Below are positions 6,508 through 15,626 of a stretch of DNA of 64,000 bases, piece by piece. The position numbers and the translations under genes are program-made. The first letter of the stretch is position 1. Each line of letters opens with the position of its first letter. The DNA is taken from contig CAZMSN010000002.1 of NCBI GenBank assembly GCA_964569015.1, positions 31,376 to 95,375 on the forward strand, in the 5' to 3' direction. The notes beneath the pieces are model-generated. The model had not been told where the DNA came from. It did no database searches and was given only the letters and a program-made list of their open reading frames with translations. This DNA is from CAYQEC01 sp964569015. Its GTDB lineage: Bacteria; Actinomycetota; Acidimicrobiia; Spongiisociales; UBA5794.

Positions 6508-8744
6508 TGAACCGTCTCGCTCCGTGGCGATGTGCGATGGAAGCGCCGCCGTACCCACCAGACGGCGATCAGGCCGACCAGGCCCCCGAGGGTCAGCAGC
6601 TTGCCGAGATTCTCCGCCCACGTGTCGCTGAACTCGATCACGACCTCCTCCTGGGTCGGCACCACCACCATCAACGACGGCGTCGCCCGATACGGGCCTT
6701 CGGCCCCGGTGGCTTCCCAATTGGGGAAGTAGGAGACCTTGACGAGGTGGGGTACCCCGACGGCGCTCGTGCGGAACGAGATGCGGTGATCCTCGAGCAC
6801 GATGTCGGATACCACGGCGTCCTCGGTCGCCAGCGCCGATCCGACGTCGTAGGGACCTTCCACGTCCTCGACGCGCAACCAATCATCGGGTCCTTCGGCC
6901 ACTACCCAGTGATCGAGCTGATCGAGCTGGCCATACCACTCCAGTGCCATGTCGACGAAGTCATCGCCCTCGTACACCGCCGGTGTGAACGAGGCGATAT
7001 CGACCAGTGAGCTCTCGGGGAGCGCGAAGACGGTCCACGGCTCGGCGTACGCCACCTGCTCCAGCCCTGCGTTGCGGGCCGCCTCGGTCGCTTGATCGCT
7101 CATGCTCACGTAGTAGGCGACGTCGAACAGCTCCAGGTGCGCCAGGGCGCGCCCATCGAAGAAGTGCGATCCATCCCGGCTGATCATGTGCCCGTAGTCG
7201 AGGCCGCGCACAGGATTCGACGGCTTGATGCTCACCTCGGCAGCGTTGAGGAAGTGGAAGGGCGTCGTCAGCGACGACTCGAAGAACACTCCCTCCATCG
7301 AGGGATGCTCGTCGCTCCAGTATGGGAACAGCATGAGCGCCATGGACGTCCCGTATTTGTTCAGCTCGTCGCTCGCCGCCTCCCACATGATCCGACCGGG
7401 CGGCAGAGCATCGACCTCCTCCATCAGCGCCGCCAGCTGCGTGTAGTTCTCTCCCTTGCCCTCATAGCCGGTGTAGTTCCATCGGGCCCAGCCGGGGACG
7501 TCGTGGATACCGGCCACCGTCACGTTGAGGAGGATCAAGAGAACGACGAATCCCCCAACCGCCAGGTTCTGGCGACGCTGCGGCAACATCCGGGCGACTG
7601 TGACCAGTGCGAGACCGACGGCGATCCCCGCGAACAGATACATCCCCATGTACCAGTAGGGCAGCAGCCGGGCGTTGTACACCTTGGTGAAGCCGGTCAG
7701 GGGAATGAGCCAGTAGACGATGAACGGGAGAACGGTCATCGTGGCCAGCACGGCGACATCCTCCCGGCGCAGCAACGTCCACACGAAGCCGATCAGGCCC
7801 AGTGCCACGATTGGGATGAACTCGTTGGGCAGCGGTGATCCGAAGCCGGCGTCACCCAGGAGAGCCTTGACCGGGCTCCAGCCCATGTCGGTGGTCATCC
7901 CCTGCATGATGCGAACCGCCACCGGCAACGCCCAGAACGCCGCCAGCGCGAACCCGACAAACCATGAAGTCGCGAGCGTGCGCGGACCACGCCGGCGTAG
8001 CAGGAGAGGCAGCGAAACGACGACCACCACGAGCGTGGTGATCAGGTGGCTCAGCGCGGTCAGCGCCAGCAGGATTCCCGCCTTCGGCGTCAGCCCGCGA
8101 CCCTCCCTGGTGTCTCGGATCACCGTCGCCAGGTAGAACAGTGAGAAGGCGAAGGACCAGGAGAACGAGAATTCCCCGGCGAGGGTCGACTTGATGTTCG
8201 CACCGAAGATGCTGAAGCTCTCCATGAACACCAACATCGTGCCGGTCATGGTCGCCACCGCCGCCACGACCCGGGAGGAACCGATGCTCCTCGCCATCAT
8301 GTAGGCGGCTGCCGGGAGCGCCAGCAGCCCGGCGACGGTGACCAGCTTGAAGGCAACCCCGTACGGCAGCAACAGATCGAGCAGCACGGTGACCAGCGCC
8401 GGGAGCGGGAAATAGAAGTACAGGACCGGAAAGCCGGCATACCAATCGTTGCTCCAGCCAAGGATCCGCCCCGCGGGGAGGAGGCTGTCGCGCAGGTACT
8501 GGGGGAGGAGCACGTGAGCGCCCATGTCACCGCCGGTCGGCGTGTTGGCTGTGAGCAGTGCGGGCCAATGGAACTCGACCGAGAAGTAGGGGAACCCTGC
8601 CCGTGAGGAATAGTTGTCGACCACGCCGAGCATGACCAGCAGGATCAGCGTCGTTGCTGCGACGATGGCGGCGATGGCCAGCGTCTTGCCGATGGGCCGA
8701 CGGCGTCGAGAGGGCGGCGGAGGAACCGCGGAGGTCACGTTCAC
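6504..8744 (-). CDS. Large integral membrane protein, PTPS-related / GT-C-like (746 aa)
   Basis: A polytopic membrane protein of the family named '6-pyruvoyl-tetrahydropterin synthase-related' in databases, despite having nothing to do with pterins. After one helix (about residues 20-45) come GGDMGAHVLLPQYLRDS and LGWSNDWYAGFPVLYFYFPLP, characteristic loop motifs of that family, then about ten hydrophobic helices to residue 430, a soluble domain of about 280 residues (about 435-715), and a final helix near 720. The topology matches GT-C glycosyltransferases using lipid-linked donors, so a role in cell-surface glycans is plausible; the enzymatic reaction is unknown. Start is a GTG behind a leaderless promoter; the stop overlaps the GtrA pseudogene. 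Confidence 0.82.
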   Translation of the reverse strand: MNVTSAVPPPPSRRRRPIGKTLAIAAIVAATTLILLVMLGVVDNYSSRAGFPYFSVEFHWPALLTANTPTGGDMGAHVLLPQYLRDSLLPAGRILGWSNDWYAGFPVLYFYFPLPALVTVLLDLLLPYGVAFKLVTVAGLLALPAAAYMMARSIGSSRVVAAVATMTGTMLVFMESFSIFGANIKSTLAGEFSFSWSFAFSLFYLATVIRDTREGRGLTPKAGILLALTALSHLITTLVVVVVSLPLLLRRRGPRTLATSWFVGFALAAFWALPVAVRIMQGMTTDMGWSPVKALLGDAGFGSPLPNEFIPIVALGLIGFVWTLLRREDVAVLATMTVLPFIVYWLIPLTGFTKVYNARLLPYWYMGMYLFAGIAVGLALVTVARMLPQRRQNLAVGGFVVLLILLNVTVAGIHDVPGWARWNYTGYEGKGENYTQLAALMEEVDALPPGRIMWEAASDELNKYGTSMALMLFPYWSDEHPSMEGVFFESSLTTPFHFLNAAEVSIKPSNPVRGLDYGHMISRDGSHFFDGRALAHLELFDVAYYVSMSDQATEAARNAGLEQVAYAEPWTVFALPESSLVDIASFTPAVYEGDDFVDMALEWYGQLDQLDHWVVAEGPDDWLRVEDVEGPYDVGSALATEDAVVSDIVLEDHRISFRTSAVGVPHLVKVSYFPNWEATGAEGPYRATPSLMVVVPTQEEVVIEFSDTWAENLGKLLTLGGLVGLIAVWWVRRRFHRTSPRSETVQ

Positions 8745-8757
8745 CGGCAGGAGGCTA
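8745..8757 (-). promoter_or_regulatory. Leaderless-type promoter of the PTPS-related gene
   Basis: On the minus strand TAGCCT (8757-8752) is followed by cctgccg (7 nt) and the GTG start at 8744; there is no Shine-Dalgarno sequence in between. Confidence 0.5.
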
Positions 8758-8781
8758 GCGACGCACCGCGCTTGCGCAGGC

Positions 8782-8991
8782 TCAGGACCGGGTGCGGCGT
8801 GCCAGATCGAGCACGGTTTCGAGCCTCAGTTCTTCGCCGTCGCGGTTCCACCAACGTGTCTCGCACTGGTGGCACGAACAGAACTTGACCTCGGTTCCAT
8901 CCGGCAACGTCAGCTCGATCTCGATCACGTTGTTCGCCCCGCAAACCGCGCACTCCAACGGCGCGGCGGGAACGCCGCGTTTCCTAGCCAT
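8782..8991 (-). CDS. Small zinc-ribbon protein (69 aa)
   Basis: A 69-residue soluble protein with one zinc ribbon: CAVCGANN at about residues 14-21 and CSCHQCETRWW at about 38-48, i.e. C-x2-C and C-x2-C knuckles separated by a beta hairpin. I do not recognise a named family; small ribbons of this kind are frequent in actinomycetes and may bind RNA or protein. TACGAT lies 9 nt before the ATG, so it is probably expressed from its own near-leaderless promoter. It is followed on the same strand by the DUF6788 gene's 3' end but is separately transcribed from it. Confidence 0.65.
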   Translation of the reverse strand: MARKRGVPAAPLECAVCGANNVIEIELTLPDGTEVKFCSCHQCETRWWNRDGEELRLETVLDLARRTRS

Positions 8992-9137
8992 GGTTCGTTG
9001 ATCGTACTACACGCGCCGCGTCGAGACGGCGACAATCAGGCCGGCGAGAGCATCCGGCGAGTCGCCTCGACGTGATTCAGCCCAGAGCCGCCCGGGTTCT
9101 CGGGCGCACGGCGACGGCGAATGCGACTCCCCCTCGC

Positions 9138-9422
9138 TCAACTGCCGGCGGCTTCAGGAATCTCATCGAGCTTCCCTACATAGCGCGAACGGCGCTTGCC
9201 GTCCTCAGACCAATACGCGTACCAGTAGGGACCGTGGGGACACCGGCTACAGGACGCCTTGCCGCATTTGACCCACCGTCGCCGGAGCTTCACACCCGGA
9301 TCCGCCGACGAGAGTGCCACGCCTCGTCGCTCGAGCCGTGCCTGCGCCAAGATGAGGAGACGACGCAACTCGTGCTCGTCCATGTCCCGGACCGCCTCGA
9401 GTACCTCACGATCGATGGGCAT
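9138..9422 (-). CDS. DUF6788-like small protein (94 aa)
   Basis: The N-terminal half is a helix (EVLEAVRDMDEHELRRLLILAQARLERRG), the C-terminal half has RRRWVKCGKASCSRCPHGPYWYAYW then KRRSRYVGKLDE. The C-x4-C-x2-C segment followed by G-P-Y-x-Y and S-R-Y-V-G-K is the pattern of DUF6788, a family often found on plasmids and in genomic islands and possibly DNA-binding; the family name is from memory. The start has GGTAGGGG just before ATG. Function unknown. It lies 9 bp downstream of the DUF3499 gene. Confidence 0.6.
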   Translation of the reverse strand: MPIDREVLEAVRDMDEHELRRLLILAQARLERRGVALSSADPGVKLRRRWVKCGKASCSRCPHGPYWYAYWSEDGKRRSRYVGKLDEIPEAAGS

Positions 9423-9431
9423 TCCCCTACC

Positions 9432-9653
9432 TCAAGCAACATCCGGTACCGAGAACAGCCGCATGGGTGTGCGCCGGTCCTCGAGCACCCAGCCAACCGG
9501 TGGGCTCAAGCGATCGGCGTGCCGATCACACAGCCCGTATCCGGTACCCTCGATGACAGAGCCGACGCCACACAGCCACATCAACTGATCCTGGTAGACG
9601 TACGCCATGACGCACGTCGCCGGGGCATCACATCGACAGCAATCGTTCCTCAT
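9432..9653 (-). CDS. DUF3499 family protein
   Basis: A 73-residue actinomycete-specific protein. It starts with CCRCDAPATCVMAYVYQDQLMWL and continues GLCDRHADRLSPPVGWVLED; the C-x2-C pair and C-x2-H pair suggest a zinc ribbon, and the RHADRLxPPxGW signature is that of DUF3499. In mycobacteria and streptomycetes this gene lies beside phosphomannomutase; here manB is 4 kb away with transferase and membrane genes between, so the neighbourhood is loosened but recognisable. The metallopeptidase gene that often accompanies it is absent. Function unknown. Confidence 0.75.
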   Translation of the reverse strand: MRNDCCRCDAPATCVMAYVYQDQLMWLCGVGSVIEGTGYGLCDRHADRLSPPVGWVLEDRRTPMRLFSVPDVA

Positions 9654-9771
9654 CCACGCCGCAAGCTAGGGCACCGACCGTCCGGCGACAAGGATCTCGC
9701 ACACCGCCCGCCTGCGCCGGAGCGAGCAGCACGACACCGGCCTCTCCGACCGGGGATTGTGGATGGCGAAC

Positions 9772-11166
9772 TCATTCGTCGACGGCTACCGCGGAGAAGT
9801 AGGCGATGCCGCGCTCGGCAATCGCGCTCCACCCAACCGAGATCGGCGTCGAGGATTCGATGCGATAGCCGCCGATAGAGCTGTCGTACTTCACCGGGGC
9901 TCCGAGAACGGACCCAGGTTCTACGAGCATCTTCTCGGCGGGATGGGCACCTTCGCCGAGCGGCTGCAGCGTCACGGTCGCCGGGGCTTCGCCACTGTTG
10001 AGGAGCCAGATCGTTGTCTCGGCGTCGGCCAGCGTCCCCGGCCCGGGCGCGAGCCAGCTTCGCGCCGCCTGAGAGGTCCCCACCGTGGCGGCGATGCGGT
10101 CACCTGCGGGAGCGGGTGCATCGGCCTCTTCGGTCTCTCCGGCCTCTTCCGCCTCATCGACAGTCGGTGCTTCCTCGGCCACGACCGTGGCGGCAACGGC
10201 TCCCGTCGCTCGCAACGTGAGCCCGAACGGTTCGTCGCCGTAGTCCTCCAGTGTGAACCGGTGCGGAATGCCGCGCGGCACATCGGCCACGATGGCTGCA
10301 ACGACCGCCCCCGAAGTCGTGTTGACATCGATCTCGACGGTCACATCGGACGGTCCGGGGTTGCTCACCACCAGGGCCGGAACGAGGTTGCCGTCGTTGA
10401 CTACCGGGAACTCCCACGTCGTCGCCGGAGCGGTCCCAGGCCAGCTCCCTTCGTCGTCTCCGCCCGAGAGCGCCATCGCGGGGATGACGAGGCCTTCGCT
10501 GGTGGTCACGGTCAGCGCGAGATCATCGAGGAACGGCACGATCGCAGTGAGATCCTTGTCAACCCAGCTCCGACCGGGCACGTCGATCGAGGACAGCTCT
10601 GCCAGCCCGGCTTCGCCAAACTCGCTGGTGCCGTCGACACTGACCTTGGCGTCTTCCGGAAATGGGTTGAAGAGACGGATGACCAGCGTTCTCCCGTCTC
10701 GGGTGGTGCCGCCCGGCAGATACCAGACCTTGGGAACCGAAGCGATACAGCGGTCGCCGGTGAGCAGATTGTCGGCACTCACCATCGCGGCGGCGGTCGC
10801 CGGCCCGTCGCTGAATTCGACGAAACCGGGCGTGTCGCCGCGCCGTACGATCTCGGCGACATCCGCAACCTGCGCCCCCGGCCCTGTCATCACAAACGAG
10901 CCTTGGTCAGGTTCCTCGTTCGGGATCGGGGACGGCATCGTCAGCGACACGTCGACGGGCACCGCCGAGGCCAGGAGGAACGATGAATCTCGTAGTGCAC
11001 CCGACGAGACCCACGGGCAATACCAGACGCTCGATCGGGCCGACGCCGTGACGTCCTGATCGACCGGACCCGTGAACGACGGGAGCGGCGGCGGCTCGGG
11101 CTCCGGCATCACGACCGTCAAGGCCAGCAACACTGCGATCACGGTGGCGCCGAGAATGCGCTTCAC
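9772..11166 (-). CDS. DUF5719-like secreted or membrane-anchored protein
   Basis: A 464-residue exported protein. The GTG at 11166 overlaps the stop of the upstream transferase as GTGA; it begins with KR and one hydrophobic helix (LGATVIAVLLALTVVM) and then a Pro-rich linker, i.e. a signal anchor or signal peptide. The rest is beta-rich, with repeated segments such as VIRLFNPFPEDAKVSV, VSNPGPSDVTVEI and WLLNSGEAPATVTL that look like tandem immunoglobulin-like sandwiches. DUF5719 proteins regularly sit directly after a large membrane glycosyltransferase in actinomycetes, as here, suggesting a shared envelope function. An Ala/Glu-rich linker lies around residues 340-365. No catalytic motif is visible. 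Confidence 0.75.
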   Translation of the reverse strand: MKRILGATVIAVLLALTVVMPEPEPPPLPSFTGPVDQDVTASARSSVWYCPWVSSGALRDSSFLLASAVPVDVSLTMPSPIPNEEPDQGSFVMTGPGAQVADVAEIVRRGDTPGFVEFSDGPATAAAMVSADNLLTGDRCIASVPKVWYLPGGTTRDGRTLVIRLFNPFPEDAKVSVDGTSEFGEAGLAELSSIDVPGRSWVDKDLTAIVPFLDDLALTVTTSEGLVIPAMALSGGDDEGSWPGTAPATTWEFPVVNDGNLVPALVVSNPGPSDVTVEIDVNTTSGAVVAAIVADVPRGIPHRFTLEDYGDEPFGLTLRATGAVAATVVAEEAPTVDEAEEAGETEEADAPAPAGDRIAATVGTSQAARSWLAPGPGTLADAETTIWLLNSGEAPATVTLQPLGEGAHPAEKMLVEPGSVLGAPVKYDSSIGGYRIESSTPISVGWSAIAERGIAYFSAVAVDE

Positions 11167-13940
11167 GGGCGATGCCTCCTCCCCCACCCCGACGCCAGCG
11201 CCAGCACCGCGAACACCCCGAGCGCCGCCACCGCCTGGGTCCGGCGGCTTCGGTAGGGCCGGAAGTACGCGACGCCCGCGTCCGCTGCCACCTGATTGCC
11301 CCATCCGGCCTGGACCCAGGGACCCGGTTCCCAACGTCCACTGGCGCTCTCCCCAACGAATACCCGTTCACCGGGAGCGGGCTCGCCCTGGTATCCGGTG
11401 CCGTCGCGGCTCCATGCTTCTCCGCCCTCCGTCAGTACTCGGACCGGGTCGTCGGCCTCGACGAGGAAACTGGTCTTGTTGGCACCTTGCAGTGGTGTCA
11501 GGTCGAATTGGGCCTCGAAGACCGCTTCCAGCGGCGTTTCCCCCGTGACGATGATCCAGCGGATGCCGAACGGGGCGAGTGCGGCTCCGGCGCGCCGTGT
11601 CTCGCCGTCGATGAGGATCTCGAGTGCCTCCTCGAACATGTCGTCGCCCAGAAGCGGCTCTCCCAGCCGGGCCTCCCACATCTCGGGAAGCGGAGCGGAG
11701 ACGACCCGGTAGTCGGCTCCCCTCACCTGCCGTGACGTTCCTGGGAGCGTGTCGGCCGGGCCGATGAGCAGGATCCGGGACGTGCCGGGATCCCCTTCAC
11801 TGACAGCGGTGAATCCCAACGCCGAGCTGAGCGAATCCTGCGGTAGGCCAGCTCTCCCGGGAATGAGCACCAGGGCCACCGTCACGACAACGGCGAGCGC
11901 GCCCAGCGCAGCCAGACCTCCAACCAGACGCCTCCACCCGGCAACGAGATCCACCCGACGCACCGCCTCCAGTGAGACCGCGACCACCAGCGACGAGCCG
12001 AGCGAGACGAGGGCGAGCCCCAACAACTCGATCTCGCGACCCAATCCGAGATCAGAGGAACGGGCCAGAAATGCCCCGGCCACACCTGCCAGACCTGCCC
12101 AAACGGCAAGCTCTCCGAGCAGCCCCGGCGCGCTGACGAGAATCCCGACGACGGCGATCATGATCGCCCAAGGAAGAACCACTCCAGGCTCCCAGTACGC
12201 GCTGCCGGCGGTCAGGTACGCCTCCAGGTCGGCGGCGGCGAGCCAGGGAAAGAGAACGGGAATCGCCAAACCGGTGCCTGCCGCCGCAACGCCGAAAGCC
12301 CGCCAGACGGCTCCCTCTCTGGGATTGAGCAGCGTCCAGAGGAGCAGCAGACCTGCCGGCACAACGATCAAAGGGGGATCCAGCACCGCGAGCAGGGCGA
12401 TGACCCATCCGGCAGCGGCGATCCGACCGAGCCTGGCAATCCATCCTGAGGGCCATCGCGCCAGCGGGACACGAAGGGTCCAGGGAAGAACGCCAAGGGC
12501 GAGAAGGGTAGACACCCCGGTCCCGGCAGCGATGGCTCGAGCCGCCGGCCCTGCCATCAGAACGGCTCCGGCGAGCATGCCGGGCACCGCCTCGATGCCC
12601 CAGGTGCGCGCCAATCGGGTCATGCCCCACACTCCCGACAAAAACGCCGCAACGGTGAGCACGGCGCTGGTGAGCGCCGGGGAATCGAAGAGCGCCACTT
12701 GCACCAGGCCGGCGAACCCGATGAACGGCAACAACGGAGACGTCGACCCGAACCCGGCCGGATTCCACCCTCCCGCGTAGGCACCCACCGCGGCCCGTCC
12801 AGATTCCGGGAGCGGAAGGCTGAACCCGACCACCGGCCACCCATTGCCCCACACGGCGCGGGTGGCGATCAAGACAAACACGATGGCCGACGCCCCGACG
12901 ATGAATGCCGGCTGGCGAAGGTCCCGGCCGAATGAGAGGAGACTCAAGCGGTCCTCACCGGAAAGCCGCGCTCGGAGCTTGTCACCGATCTCTTCCGCCA
13001 GAGCCTTCAGCTTGGCAGAGCCACGAAGCTGGAAGCGGAACAGTTCGGCATCCCCCACCGCCTTACCCGCCCGGGCTCCGATACGACCACGAATCGTTGA
13101 TGGCAACCGGAGCAGGTTCCACGCCCAGGCCCGGATCCACGAGAACAGGGTCCACCGGCCGAGGAAGGGCGCGACGAGGGCCTCGAGGAAACCGATGAGG
13201 AACGCGAGAGGGATCGCCCACAGCAGCGTCAGCAGGCTGTAGGCCTTGAGCATGCCACGGATCCGGCCCGCCTCTTCTCGCCACGGCTCTGCCTTGGTGG
13301 CCCTCTCGGGAAAGAGCACCTCCGATGATGGGACCACAACCACTCTGGCGCCCCTCAACCGGGCTCGCTGGCACAGGTCGATTGCAGCCGCCTGAGGCGC
13401 CAGCGCCGGATCAGGCCCTCCCACCCCACAGGCGAGATCCCGCCGAATGAGCATCGAAGCACCGGCGGAGGCGGCTACGTCGCGCACGACGTCGTATTGG
13501 CCGTGATCGATCTCATCGGGGTCGAGTCCCGAGTACGGAACCCCGAACACATCGGTGGCGATGCCGACGGAAACGAGCCTCTCGGGATCCTCGGGCCTGA
13601 CCAGCTTCGACCCGGCGACGGCGGCGCCCGCCCGTTCCGACTCCACCACCAGTGCCTGAAGGGCGTCCGGCCGCGGAAGGGCGCCGGCGCTCACCAGCCA
13701 CAGGTGGGTCACCGAAGGCTCGAGGCCGTTCAGCAGACTCGGTATGGAGACCGCCCAATCGACCCGTTCTCGATCGGCGGCCCGTCGTCCCTCCCCGCCG
13801 GCACCAACGACCACGATGGTGGCCGGGCCGTACACTTGCCGTTGCAGCCGCTCGATCGTCTCGGGCACGGCAGCAGAGTCGCTGGCCAGGACGGCAGCGA
13901 CGACCGATACGGGAGGCGTGCTCGCGGAACGCGAAGACAT
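11163..13940 (-). CDS. Membrane-bound family 2-like glycosyltransferase with multi-helix C-terminus (925 aa)
   Basis: Residues 1-240 form a GT2-like domain: VSVVAAVLASD, VPETIERLQRQVY, and THLWLVSAGALPRPDAL where the D-x-D loop is expected, followed by GASMLIRRDLACGVGG. Canonical acidic residues are weak (LVSAG replaces DDD), so catalysis is uncertain. Residues about 245-720 carry some 12-14 membrane helices, and the last 190 residues are a soluble beta-rich domain before a final helix (VAALGVFAVLALASGWG). This arrangement matches the large envelope transferases that precede DUF5719 genes. The start is uncertain: the ATG at 13940 overlaps the divergent fbiA ATG; an ATG at 13949 is also possible. 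Confidence 0.75.
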   Translation of the reverse strand: MSSRSASTPPVSVVAAVLASDSAAVPETIERLQRQVYGPATIVVVGAGGEGRRAADRERVDWAVSIPSLLNGLEPSVTHLWLVSAGALPRPDALQALVVESERAGAAVAGSKLVRPEDPERLVSVGIATDVFGVPYSGLDPDEIDHGQYDVVRDVAASAGASMLIRRDLACGVGGPDPALAPQAAAIDLCQRARLRGARVVVVPSSEVLFPERATKAEPWREEAGRIRGMLKAYSLLTLLWAIPLAFLIGFLEALVAPFLGRWTLFSWIRAWAWNLLRLPSTIRGRIGARAGKAVGDAELFRFQLRGSAKLKALAEEIGDKLRARLSGEDRLSLLSFGRDLRQPAFIVGASAIVFVLIATRAVWGNGWPVVGFSLPLPESGRAAVGAYAGGWNPAGFGSTSPLLPFIGFAGLVQVALFDSPALTSAVLTVAAFLSGVWGMTRLARTWGIEAVPGMLAGAVLMAGPAARAIAAGTGVSTLLALGVLPWTLRVPLARWPSGWIARLGRIAAAGWVIALLAVLDPPLIVVPAGLLLLWTLLNPREGAVWRAFGVAAAGTGLAIPVLFPWLAAADLEAYLTAGSAYWEPGVVLPWAIMIAVVGILVSAPGLLGELAVWAGLAGVAGAFLARSSDLGLGREIELLGLALVSLGSSLVVAVSLEAVRRVDLVAGWRRLVGGLAALGALAVVVTVALVLIPGRAGLPQDSLSSALGFTAVSEGDPGTSRILLIGPADTLPGTSRQVRGADYRVVSAPLPEMWEARLGEPLLGDDMFEEALEILIDGETRRAGAALAPFGIRWIIVTGETPLEAVFEAQFDLTPLQGANKTSFLVEADDPVRVLTEGGEAWSRDGTGYQGEPAPGERVFVGESASGRWEPGPWVQAGWGNQVAADAGVAYFRPYRSRRTQAVAALGVFAVLALASGWGRRHRP

Positions 13941-14904
13941 GGGAAGCATTCTGGAGGCACCGACCATACACCGCAATCTGCCGACCGTCCTGCTGGCCGG
14001 AGGAGTCGGTGGCGCGCTGATGGCGAGGGCGCTGTCACGCTGCCTCACCCCCGACGATCTGACCGTTGTCGTCAACGTTGCCGATGACGATCGGATCTAC
14101 GGAGTGCACGTCGCGGCCGACCTCGACACCGTCGTCTACACCCTCGCCGGAGTCGAGGGCCCTCACGGCTGGGGCATAGCGGGAGACACGTTCGTTGTCA
14201 TGGACCAGCTGTCGGACCTCGGGCTCGAGACTGGCTTCCGCCTCGGCGACCGTGATCTCGCCACCTGCCTACGAAGGACCGCCCTCCTCGACAGCGGGGC
14301 GACGTTGAGCGCGGCGACGGCCGGACTGTGCGAGTTCCTCGGAGTGAGAGTCACCGTTCTCCCGGCGAGCAACGATCCGGTTCGGACCAAGATCCACACC
14401 GCCGGCGGAGAACGACTCGATTTCCAGGAGTACTTCGTGGCGCGCGGCCATCGCGACGAAGTCATCGAGGTCGATTTCGCCGGCGCCGACCGGGCCCAAC
14501 CCTCTTCCGGAGTGCTCGATGCGATTCGCGCCGCCGGGCTGGTCGTGATCGCCCCCTCGAACCCTCCTCTCTCCATCTGGCCGATCCTCGCGGTGCCGGG
14601 AATCCGTGAGGCCGTCGCGATCAAGGACCTCGTCGTCGCCGTCAGCCCGTTGTTCTCAGGAAAGGCACTCAAAGGCCCCGCCGACCGGGTGATGGCATCG
14701 CTCGGCCTCCCTCCCGGGAACGGCGGCGTGCTCGCTGCATATGACGGGTTGCTGAGTCACCTCGTCGTCGACCAGGGCGACGTCGATGACGAGAGCCTCT
14801 CCGAGCCGGGGCTCACGGTCATCGCCGCCGACACCCGCCTCGGGGACGTCGAAGCGGCGGAGCGTTTCGGCTCGTGGGTCTGCGCCTTGGCGGAAGCCTC
14901 GTGA
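13939..14904 (+). CDS. fbiA: 2-phospho-L-lactate transferase, F420 biosynthesis (CofD/FbiA)
   Basis: Transfers a phospholactyl or phosphoenolpyruvyl moiety from the guanylated donor to the deazaflavin Fo, making F420-0 or its dehydro form, in the cytosol. The 321-residue protein opens with TVLLAGGVGGALMARALS, the nucleotide loop of the CofD family, followed by VVNVADDD and the DLDTVVYTLAG motif, and later GDRDLATCLRRT and APSNPPLSIWPIL, all hallmarks. Length is normal. The ATG at 13939 is the best start before the conserved AGGVGG and lies head-to-head with the ATG of the membrane transferase. cofE follows 7 bp later. F420-dependent enzymes are present in the window (59.3 kb). Confidence 0.95.
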   Translation: MGSILEAPTIHRNLPTVLLAGGVGGALMARALSRCLTPDDLTVVVNVADDDRIYGVHVAADLDTVVYTLAGVEGPHGWGIAGDTFVVMDQLSDLGLETGFRLGDRDLATCLRRTALLDSGATLSAATAGLCEFLGVRVTVLPASNDPVRTKIHTAGGERLDFQEYFVARGHRDEVIEVDFAGADRAQPSSGVLDAIRAAGLVVIAPSNPPLSIWPILAVPGIREAVAIKDLVVAVSPLFSGKALKGPADRVMASLGLPPGNGGVLAAYDGLLSHLVVDQGDVDDESLSEPGLTVIAADTRLGDVEAAERFGSWVCALAEAS

Positions 14905-14911
14905 GCGTACG

Positions 14912-15622
14912 ATGGCCACCGACATGACCGCTGAGCTGATACCGCTCGAGGGCATACCCGAGATCGAGGAAGGCGACGACGTGGCCGCCGTCATCCTCGC
15001 CTCGGCTGAAGCCTGCGGGGTCGACTGGCGCAGCGGCGATGTCTTGGTGGTCACCCACAAGATCGTCTCGAAGGCGGAAGGCCGCATCGTTTCGGTAGTC
15101 AACGACGACGAGTACCGGGACCTGGTCGAACGGGAGGCGGCGACCGTCGTGAGGCGCCGCGGCGACCTGATAATCGCGCAAACGCGACATGGGTTCATCT
15201 GCGCCAACGCCGGCGTCGACCGCTCGAACGTCGCCGCCGGCAAAGCAGTGCTCCTCCCCCTCGACCCGGATCGTTCGGCGCACCGAATCCGAACGCGAAT
15301 CCGCCGTGCCGTCGGCCGGGACGTGCCGGTGATCATATCCGACACCTTCGGTCGGCCCTGGCGGCGCGGACTCACAGATGTCGCGATTGGTGTTTCCGGG
15401 ATTGCGCCCATCATCGACCTCAGGGGAACGGTCGATGCCTCGGGACGGGAGCTCCGGGTCACCGAGATCGCAATCGCCGACGAGATCGCGGCCGCCGCTG
15501 ATCTCGTGATGGGAAAGGCGAAGGCCGTACCGGCCGCCATCGTGCGCGGGATCGAATGGCCACTGGGGCCGGGTCGCGCCACCGATCTCGTGCGCTCCGC
15601 CCCTGAAGACCTCTTTCGCTGA
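14912..15622 (+). CDS. cofE: Coenzyme F420:L-glutamate ligase (CofE), single-domain FbiB equivalent
   Basis: Adds glutamates to F420-0 with GTP. The 236 residues show LIPLEGIPEIEEGDDVA, SGDVLVVTHKIVSKAEGR (substrate/GTP region) and VIISDTFGRPWRRGLTDVAIG, the metal and GTP-binding signature of the CofE family. Mycobacterial FbiB is about 450 residues because it also carries a C-terminal FMN-binding nitroreductase-like domain that reduces dehydro-F420-0; this protein ends after the CofE domain. Either a separate reductase exists elsewhere or the donor is already reduced. ATGs at 14912 and 14924 are both possible. The gene sits between fbiA and the DNA glycosylase with only 4 bp to the latter, so all three form an operon. 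Confidence 0.93.
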   Translation: MATDMTAELIPLEGIPEIEEGDDVAAVILASAEACGVDWRSGDVLVVTHKIVSKAEGRIVSVVNDDEYRDLVEREAATVVRRRGDLIIAQTRHGFICANAGVDRSNVAAGKAVLLPLDPDRSAHRIRTRIRRAVGRDVPVIISDTFGRPWRRGLTDVAIGVSGIAPIIDLRGTVDASGRELRVTEIAIADEIAAAADLVMGKAKAVPAAIVRGIEWPLGPGRATDLVRSAPEDLFR

Positions 15623-15626
15623 GACC

